DNA of 25,603 nt from a virus, in the IMG/VR virus record IMGVR_UViG_3300008259_000224, positions 1 to 25,603 of that record. The stretch is one strand, 5' to 3'. Made by a program: the position numbers and the translations under genes. Shown here piece by piece: positions 20,382 to 25,603 of the stretch. Position 1 is the stretch's first letter. Each line of letters opens with the position of its first letter. Under the pieces are notes generated by a model. It saw nothing but the letters and a program-made list of their open reading frames with translations. It was not told where the DNA came from and did no database searches.

Positions 20382-21999
20382 AACTTTTGTTATTAGCGAT
20401 TATGCCTTTGATGGCGCCTTTGGCGGACCATATGGTAGAATGACTATGCAAAAAATTCGTGGCAAAGATGACATTCGTGCATTATTAGCCTCTGACAAAG
20501 AATTGGCTATTGCTGACCTAAAGAGAGGCCGTGAAGGCGGTCAATGGATTGTTCCTACTTTAGAAAATAAAGAGATTCACATTAAGGCTTGGGAAAACGT
20601 ATTAGTTAACATCCTACCCAATGACCCTGTAGCAATGGCAATTATGAAGGGCACTCCTAAGGCTCAAGTCTTAAAACTTATTAAGAGTGAAGAACTAGGT
20701 ACCTATGTTGATAGGTTTGGCTACACCCCACAACTAAAGCGTGACATAAGAAGAAACGACGCAAAATACATTTACGAAAGAGTAAGTGCCGCTGTAAATC
20801 AATTTGCTCCAGACTTGAGATTACAAAAGATGGTTGCAGAAGGAAAAGTAAACGCAGTATCACTTGAAAAAATGTTTCCAGATGTAACAAAGCGTCCTGG
20901 CGTAAACAGCGACCTTGCCTTAGATTTATTGGCTCAAAGCAACGTAGTTAAAAATTTAAATAAAGTTACTAGAGATGCCGTAGCCTGGATGGCAACAGCA
21001 CCTACTAGCAAGTTGATATTCAACCCATATTTTAGAACTAGATATGAAGAAAAACTTCAGGGTATGGTTGCTATGGCAGGTGCTCAAGGAAGAGTTTTAT
21101 CTGTTCGTGAGATTAAAAGTTTTGATGCTACAGCAAGAGCATACGGCATAAAAGAATTACGTTCTAAGATTAACGGTTTTAACCGTGACATGAACTATCC
21201 TGCAATATTTAATTATCTATTCTCTTTCTTCCCAGCAATTGTGGAGCAATTTAGAGTATACGGTAGAATTGCTATGGAGAATCCAGAGTTTCCATACAAG
21301 GCTGCTCAGATGATTACCATACCTCAAAAAATGAGCGATGTTAAAATTGATGAATCTGGACAAGAGTATGTTGAAGTTGGTCTTCCATTATTCCCAGATG
21401 TAAAAGCAAGATTCTCTACAGACTGGTTTAACCCATTTAACCCTACTGGTGGTTATATAATTTCTACCAGCCCAGCGGTATCTGCGTTAACAAATGAAAT
21501 CTTAAAGGGTGCAAATAAAGAATTACCTAAGTGGATAGAAGAGGCTGTTCTTCCGTTTGGCGTACAGTCTAATAGTGCGAACATTCTTCTACCAACTACA
21601 ATACGTAGAATTGGACAAGCGTTTGGGGCAATTTTAGCAGAAAATCCAGCGCAGTTAAATAGAGATATTGCAATGTTATTGACTCAGAAACATTATGATT
21701 TCTTCCAGAACAATAATAGACAGCCAAGTCAAAATGAATTAACCCAAATGAATAATGATGCTAAACTGGATGCTATAGCCTTAGGATGGATTAGAGCAGT
21801 TGGAGCAGGTCTCCTGCCAAAGCAGCCACGATATGTAAGCCCTTGGCAAACATACGCAGATGTATTAAAAAAATACACAGATGAACTTGGACAAAATGAT
21901 GGAACCGATAAATTCATTGAGGATTATCCAGATTACTTTATGTTAATGGATAGAATCTCTGACCCATTGTCTGGTCTTAATATTAGGCGCAGTATTTAA
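20203..21999 (+). CDS. Large internal virion protein, middle fragment (frame broken)
   Basis: The 598-residue frame continues the 17679 gene after the duplication; natural sequence starts around 20222. The ATG at 20203 is created by the out-of-frame first copy and is not a real start. Features include a helical region (D-T-R-N-Q-V-K-R-N-V-D-T-L-L-M-Y), hydrophobic aromatic stretches (F-N-Y-L-F-S-F-F-P-A-I-V) and several P-F-N-P motifs. It ends at TAA 21997-21999 after S-D-P-L-S-G-L-N, where the sense frame appears to move by +1. No enzyme motif recognised. Confidence 0.7.
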   Translation: MLVTMLQNAGYDVANPPKKVKADVQRMLDTRNQVKRNVDTLLMYEQQLLGKIPAKVVGNKTFVISDYAFDGAFGGPYGRMTMQKIRGKDDIRALLASDKELAIADLKRGREGGQWIVPTLENKEIHIKAWENVLVNILPNDPVAMAIMKGTPKAQVLKLIKSEELGTYVDRFGYTPQLKRDIRRNDAKYIYERVSAAVNQFAPDLRLQKMVAEGKVNAVSLEKMFPDVTKRPGVNSDLALDLLAQSNVVKNLNKVTRDAVAWMATAPTSKLIFNPYFRTRYEEKLQGMVAMAGAQGRVLSVREIKSFDATARAYGIKELRSKINGFNRDMNYPAIFNYLFSFFPAIVEQFRVYGRIAMENPEFPYKAAQMITIPQKMSDVKIDESGQEYVEVGLPLFPDVKARFSTDWFNPFNPTGGYIISTSPAVSALTNEILKGANKELPKWIEEAVLPFGVQSNSANILLPTTIRRIGQAFGAILAENPAQLNRDIAMLLTQKHYDFFQNNNRQPSQNELTQMNNDAKLDAIALGWIRAVGAGLLPKQPRYVSPWQTYADVLKKYTDELGQNDGTDKFIEDYPDYFMLMDRISDPLSGLNIRRSI

Positions 22000-22000
22000 T

Positions 22001-22612
22001 GATGATGACTATGCTTTCTCTAGTAGTGCTCAGGCCTGGTTAACTACCAATACTATTCCTAATACAAAAAAGAAATTTAAAGACCAGCAATCTGCTCTTG
22101 AAAATACTCGCTCATCAGTCGTCAACAAAGGTTGGAAAGACTGGACGATATTAAAAGAAGCAGTAACTCAAGCAATTGAACAGAATGACCCACCGTACAG
22201 CGCAACTAAAGGTTTTGGTGCAGCAATATTGGATGGTTATAAAGAGGCATTTCTTAAGGAAATGGAAACTAAGAATCCAATATGGTTGAGCGACAAAGCA
22301 GATAGAGATACTAGTTCTAAGTTAAATAATATTATTGATGTATTGACTATAGCGGTTAACGATAAAAAACTTGGTCCAGATTTATTGAAGCAAGCCAAGT
22401 GGCATACTATTGTAGAGTATTTAAATTTTAGATACTATATGAAAGATAGATTAGATAAACGTGGTGTCACAATTGACTCAAAAGCAGCATCTGATTTAAA
22501 GGCTGAAGCAAATGACTTTGTACTTCAGTTACGTAAAGAAGATGTTAATTTTGGAAAATATTACGACAGATATTTAGAGAATGATAACTTTCAGCACATC
22601 ACTAGGGAATAG
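22001..22612 (+). CDS. Large internal virion protein, C-terminal fragment (frame broken)
   Basis: The frame from 22001 begins D-D-D-Y-A-F-S-S-S-A-Q-A-W-L and is natural-looking throughout, yet has no start codon near its beginning; the first is a TTG at 22229. It therefore fits as the end of the large gene, entered by a +1 change just before the TAA at 21997. The product is about 204 charged, helical residues (E-A-V-T-Q-A-I-E-Q, A-F-L-K-E-M-E). A one-base error in the T/A-rich stretch 21990-22000 would explain the break. Confidence 0.65.
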   Translation, partial: DDDYAFSSSAQAWLTTNTIPNTKKKFKDQQSALENTRSSVVNKGWKDWTILKEAVTQAIEQNDPPYSATKGFGAAILDGYKEAFLKEMETKNPIWLSDKADRDTSSKLNNIIDVLTIAVNDKKLGPDLLKQAKWHTIVEYLNFRYYMKDRLDKRGVTIDSKAASDLKAEANDFVLQLRKEDVNFGKYYDRYLENDNFQHITRE

Positions 22613-22620
22613 GTAAAATA

Positions 22621-23373
22621 ATGTCAACTACAAATCCAGTTGGTCCAGGAAAGTATACACCAGGTCCGATTGTTAGGCCAACACAAACTCCTGTTGCTAC
22701 CCCAGCATTAAACCCTAATAGCGTGTCCGGCCTTGATAAAGTACTTGGCAATAGATTTGGTGGGCTTACAATAACTCCCCAAATTCAATATGATGTATTA
22801 TTAGACCTAGCCAAATCAGATGCTAATATTCTTGCGCTTGGAAAAGTTCTTGATAAAATAGGATATACAACCAGAAATTCAAAAGCGACTATTTTATCAA
22901 TTTTAGCAGATGACCCAATAGTAAGTGTAATTGTTAAAAATAACCAGGCTGGTGGATTTATTGGTATTAGAGATGCTCTTTTAAGAGATTACACTCCAGT
23001 GAATGTAACAACGGATGAGCCAACTCTACCATCAAGGACTATCTCAAAGGTTGACCCAGAAGCATTTGGTAATGTGATAAGTAGCGTATTTGAGAAAGTG
23101 GCCATGAAAAAGGGCAACAAAGAACAAATTGATGCTTTGGTAAAAGAGTTTCTTCCAAAACTAGAGGGTGGAACATTAACAGAGGTTAAAAAGGTTAAGA
23201 ATCCAAAGACTGGAAAATTGGAAAACGTTACTACGGTAACTCCTGGCATGAGCCAAGAAACAGCCAAGATTTCAATTGAAGAAAAGATTAAAGAGTTGTA
23301 CCCAGAAGAGGTTGACGTTGCATCAAGAATTAACTTCAATTCATGGCTAGACAAAAACAGTAGGGGTGTGTAA
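22621..23373 (+). CDS. Virion-region protein, 250 residues, unknown
   Basis: A Pro/Thr-rich front (residues 1-35) is followed by mixed helices and sheets (L-D-L-A-K-S-D-A-N-I-L-A-L-G-K-V-L) and a charged C-terminal region with K-V-K-N-P-K-T-G-K-L-E-N. It overlaps the next gene by TAATG and stands in the same operon. No family recognised; a structural role is likely from context. Confidence 0.7.
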   Translation: MSTTNPVGPGKYTPGPIVRPTQTPVATPALNPNSVSGLDKVLGNRFGGLTITPQIQYDVLLDLAKSDANILALGKVLDKIGYTTRNSKATILSILADDPIVSVIVKNNQAGGFIGIRDALLRDYTPVNVTTDEPTLPSRTISKVDPEAFGNVISSVFEKVAMKKGNKEQIDALVKEFLPKLEGGTLTEVKKVKNPKTGKLENVTTVTPGMSQETAKISIEEKIKELYPEEVDVASRINFNSWLDKNSRGV

Positions 23374-24224
23374 TGGCAGATGGTCTTCAAACCGCAGCAT
23401 CGTATGGTATTAGCGAAGCGTTGCTTGCTACCTACCCAGAACTAAAGAATGTATACGCTTTATTCAAAGCAGGCGATGAGGGTGCCGCCCTTGAAGCATT
23501 ATTTAAGACAAATTACTACCGCACCAGCAACTCAACCGTAAAGACACGTCAGAAACAAAAATTAGAACAACCGCAGGTATATGCAGATTCTGTAACTAAA
23601 TACAAACTTGCTGCTCGTAAGCGTCTTGTAAGTTCAGGTATTCAAATTGATACAGCCACATTTGATAAGGTTGTAGAAGATGCATATGCTAGAGGATTAG
23701 ATGATAATCAATTAGACCAGGCTATCCTGTCATCAAATAAGATTACTGGATTTGGTGGAGAAATACTTGGTGACACTGTTGCGCTAAAGTCTTATGCAAA
23801 CTCATTTGGAGTTAACCAGTTACTAAATGATTCTTATTGGACTCAGAAATCTAAAGACCTATTTGCTGGAACTGTTACTGCTCAGGATATACAGGATGAA
23901 ATTAGAACACTGTCAGCATCTGCCTATCCAGCATATTCTGACCAAATCCTGGCTGGGGTGTCATTTGATTCTCAAACCTCAAACGTTAAACAAACAATTG
24001 CTACTTTCTTAGAAAAAGACCCAACAACAATTACCAACGATGATAAAACATTTAGAATGATAACTCAATGGGTAAATCCAAATACTGGAAAAGCAGAGAA
24101 AATGCCACAATGGTTAGTCGAGAAAACTGTTAAAAGTACAGATGAGTGGGGCTATACAAAGAATGCTTTGGCAACCCTAGATTCTATGTCTAAAAAAGTT
24201 CTCGAAGAATGGAGATTAGCCTAA
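23373..24224 (+). CDS. Virion-region protein, 283 residues, unknown
   Basis: The product is mostly helical and mildly acidic, opening with A-S-Y-G-I-S-E-A-L-L-A-T-Y-P-E-L-K-N-V-Y-A-L-F-K and ending with a Trp-rich helix (D-E-W-G-Y-T-K-N-A-L-A-T-L-D-S-M-S-K-K-V-L-E-E-W). The opening resembles the helical ends of phage internal proteins. Both ends join neighbours by TAATG overlaps, so translation is coupled. Function unknown. Confidence 0.7.
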   Translation: MADGLQTAASYGISEALLATYPELKNVYALFKAGDEGAALEALFKTNYYRTSNSTVKTRQKQKLEQPQVYADSVTKYKLAARKRLVSSGIQIDTATFDKVVEDAYARGLDDNQLDQAILSSNKITGFGGEILGDTVALKSYANSFGVNQLLNDSYWTQKSKDLFAGTVTAQDIQDEIRTLSASAYPAYSDQILAGVSFDSQTSNVKQTIATFLEKDPTTITNDDKTFRMITQWVNPNTGKAEKMPQWLVEKTVKSTDEWGYTKNALATLDSMSKKVLEEWRLA

Positions 24225-25162
24225 TGGCAACTAGGGCAAATCAAAGAGAAGATAGAGTTCCGGTTAAAAAAGAAGTTAAAAAAGAAGTTAAAAAACAAGA
24301 TGCAATTCCTGCAGGCGTAATTAATCCTCAAAAAATTTATACTCCAGCAGCAATTGCAGCAAATGCTAAAGTTCCCCTTACGGATTTACAATCTGCCTAT
24401 GTTGGCAAGGTGGCTTCAGAAAGACTTCAGGCAGAATCTAATGCCTTCTGGGCGGCTAATCCAGATTTAGACCCATTAACTGGAAAAAAGAAAGTAGTAG
24501 CCCCAACCCCCATATTAAGTGGTAGCACTATTGGTGGCCAACCAATTATAGAGCAACCTAGCATTCCGCAAACTGTCTCACCTAGTGGTAACATCAGCAC
24601 TGCTAGAGAAGAGGCGCCAACCTACACCCCACCCGTATTAAGTGCTGCAGAGATTCTTGCAACTCAACAGGCTAGAGCGGCAGAAGTAAGTAGATTAAAT
24701 GCTATTGATGTATTAAAACAAAGATTTTCACAATATGGCCTAGAGTCTCTTGCGACAGTAATTAAAAATTTAGCAGCAGAAGGTGCTAGCGACGCTACAA
24801 TTAGTTTTGCTTTACAAAATACCCCTGAGTACAAAGAACGTTTTAAGGCTAATGACTTACGTCTTAAAAAAGGTTTAGCAGTATTATCTCCTGGTGAGTA
24901 TATTACCTTAGAAGATACCTATCGCCAAGTATTACGTGCTTACGGATTAAGACAGTTTGATAATGATATATACGTATCTCAATTTATTGCCAACGATGTA
25001 TCTCCAACGGAGTTAACTGCAAGAGTACAAACTGCAACTGAGCGTGTATTAAACGCTTCTCCAGAGGTAGCCAATACTCTTAAGAGTTATTATAATTTAG
25101 GAGCACAGGATTTAGTTGCTTATGCACTAGACCCAGAATCTCAACTATTGCTCAAGGACTAG
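24224..25162 (+). CDS. Virion-region protein, N-terminal fragment (frame broken)
   Basis: From ATG 24224 (TAATG overlap) the product has a Lys-Glu-Val repeat (residues 14-25), a Pro/Ile/Ser-rich middle and then a well-formed helical domain (L-E-S-L-A-T-V-I-K-N-L-A-A-E-G). It ends A-L-D-P-E-S-Q-L-L-L-K-D at TAG 25160-25162. The frame immediately after (25141-25455) continues in a similar style, so the gene is probably one protein of about 410 residues disrupted by a frame change or small deletion near 25140. No enzyme motif recognised. Confidence 0.68.
   Translation: MATRANQREDRVPVKKEVKKEVKKQDAIPAGVINPQKIYTPAAIAANAKVPLTDLQSAYVGKVASERLQAESNAFWAANPDLDPLTGKKKVVAPTPILSGSTIGGQPIIEQPSIPQTVSPSGNISTAREEAPTYTPPVLSAAEILATQQARAAEVSRLNAIDVLKQRFSQYGLESLATVIKNLAAEGASDATISFALQNTPEYKERFKANDLRLKKGLAVLSPGEYITLEDTYRQVLRAYGLRQFDNDIYVSQFIANDVSPTELTARVQTATERVLNASPEVANTLKSYYNLGAQDLVAYALDPESQLLLKD
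24263..24298. repeat. Three 12-bp tandem repeats coding K-K-E-V
   Basis: GTTAAAAAAGAA occurs at 24263-24274 and 24275-24286, and GTTAAAAAACAA at 24287-24298. The unit is a whole number of codons, giving a V-K-K-E repeat without breaking the frame. Likely a flexible charged linker. Confidence 0.8.
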
Positions 25163-25455
25163 GTGTTAACAAAACAACAGCCGAAGAACTTAGAATGCAA
25201 GGCGTAACTCAGGAACAAGCACGAAAAGGTTATGCAACAATTGCAGATATCTTGCCTGGAGCACAAAAACTTAGCGAGATTTACGGCGGAATGGATGCTT
25301 ATGGTCAAGTCGAAGCACAGAAAGAAGTCTTTGGCGGATTAGCATCTGAAAAACGTAAGCGTGAAAAATTAACTCAGGCAGAAATCGGAACTTTTTCCGG
25401 TAAGTCTGGAGTTTCAAGAGGAACACTAGGCACTGAAACTAGAGGTTCCTTCTAA
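25141..25455 (+). CDS. Virion-region protein, C-terminal fragment (frame broken)
   Basis: This frame reads S-T-I-A-Q-G-L-G-V-N-K-T-T-A-E-E-L-R and then M-Q-G-V-T-Q-E-Q-A-R-K-G-Y-A-T-I-A-D-I-L-P-G-A-Q-K-L-S, ending in a Gly/Ser/Thr tail. The first ATG (25195) has no good ribosome-binding site, so it is more likely the end of the 24224 gene. The V-T-Q-E-Q-A-R-x-G-Y-A-T-I-A pattern seems familiar from actinophage proteins in this position, but I cannot name a function. Confidence 0.6.
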   Translation, partial: STIAQGLGVNKTTAEELRMQGVTQEQARKGYATIADILPGAQKLSEIYGGMDAYGQVEAQKEVFGGLASEKRKREKLTQAEIGTFSGKSGVSRGTLGTETRGSF

Positions 25456-25581
25456 CAAATAGAATCCTGACACGGACCCATCGGCCCCATGCAGTGTACA
25501 AGACCGATAGCAAGAGCCAACCAATTTCCCCGAATTGACTTGAGGCTTGCGACTACAACGAATAGAAAGGGTGGTGTTGCT
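25456..25581 (+). other. G+C-richer untranslated leader with nested stems
   Basis: These 126 bases are visibly richer in G+C than the surrounding coding sequence and hold ordered pairings. ATCGG (25480-25484) pairs with CCGAT (25504-25508). GCAAG-AG-CC (25510-25518) pairs with GG-CTTGC (25544-25550) and encloses CAATT (25522-25526) with AATTG (25533-25537). AAAGGG near 25566 is the ribosome-binding site of the next gene. It could be a structured leader of the capsid genes. One frame stays open to the next gene, so an N-terminal extension is not excluded. Confidence 0.45.
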
Positions 25582-25603
25582 ATGAGCAACAATTACTGGG
25601 ATG
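25582..25603 (+). CDS. Start of a gene cut by the window end
   Basis: An ATG at 25582, nine or so bases after AAAGGGTGG, opens M-S-N-N-Y-W-D before the window ends. Position after the portal and internal proteins suggests a scaffold or capsid-related gene, but seven residues are too few to say. Confidence 0.55.

Noticed and set aside
24263-24298. CRISPR-like or other array
   Set aside because: The three 12-bp units are adjacent without spacers and code in frame for a charged linker. No CRISPR array was seen anywhere in the window.

Overview
The window is a stretch of a tailed double-stranded DNA phage genome (or contig) whose host is most likely an actinobacterium. The main argument is a WhiB-family regulator, a family found in Actinobacteria and their phages. 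The low G+C and very tight packing (ATGA and TAATG overlaps almost everywhere) would suit a phage of small-genome freshwater Actinobacteria; that habitat is an inference. No integrase or attachment site was seen.

Layout. (1) Positions 1-5648, plus strand: DNA replication, recombination and nucleotide genes. In order: a RecB/Cas4-like nuclease (in two pieces), a Cys/His protein, a DnaB/RecA-fold ATPase, a resolvase-like nuclease, a CHC2/TOPRIM primase (in two frames), a small zinc-finger protein, a DUF1599/Nmad1-type protein, an HNH nuclease, a calcineurin-like phosphoesterase and a sigma-70-like factor. (2) Positions 5654-11902, minus strand: accessory and regulatory genes. These are a PD-(D/E)XK-like nuclease, an FmdB-type zinc ribbon, a secreted muramidase-like protein, WhiB, many very small proteins, a class II glutamine amidotransferase and a Cys-rich amidoligase. 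Between the small genes lie a tRNA-like minihelix and a cruciform-forming element, and furthest right is a Lys-rich protein with a clear terminator. (3) Positions 11903-12721: a gene-free, AT-rich region with six or more short perfect hairpins, G-runs and direct repeats, placed between the divergent arms. (4) Positions 12722-25603, plus strand: terminase, portal, an HslV-like threonine protease, large virion-protein genes, then a G+C-richer leader in front of a partial gene.

The minus arm appears to be controlled by a repeated 15-bp palindrome, GCTGTATWATACAGC (six copies between 7757 and 12044, two of them with an A or C in place of one outer base). It carries TATAAT or TATTAT in its centre when read on the minus strand, and in four places it lies just upstream of a ribosome-binding site. 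The sigma-like and WhiB-like proteins are obvious candidates to act on it, but that link is inferred.

Five plus-strand places show broken reading frames (about 170, 2600, 20221, 21995 and 25140). One is an exact 22-bp tandem duplication. I could not identify any minus-strand break. They may be sequencing or assembly errors, so the fragments are annotated separately with the likely joined gene explained.

The most interesting candidates for a little-described system are the zinc-rich amidoligase plus glutamine amidotransferase pair under palindrome control, the structured RNAs beside it, and the proteasome-like protease inside the packaging/portal operon.
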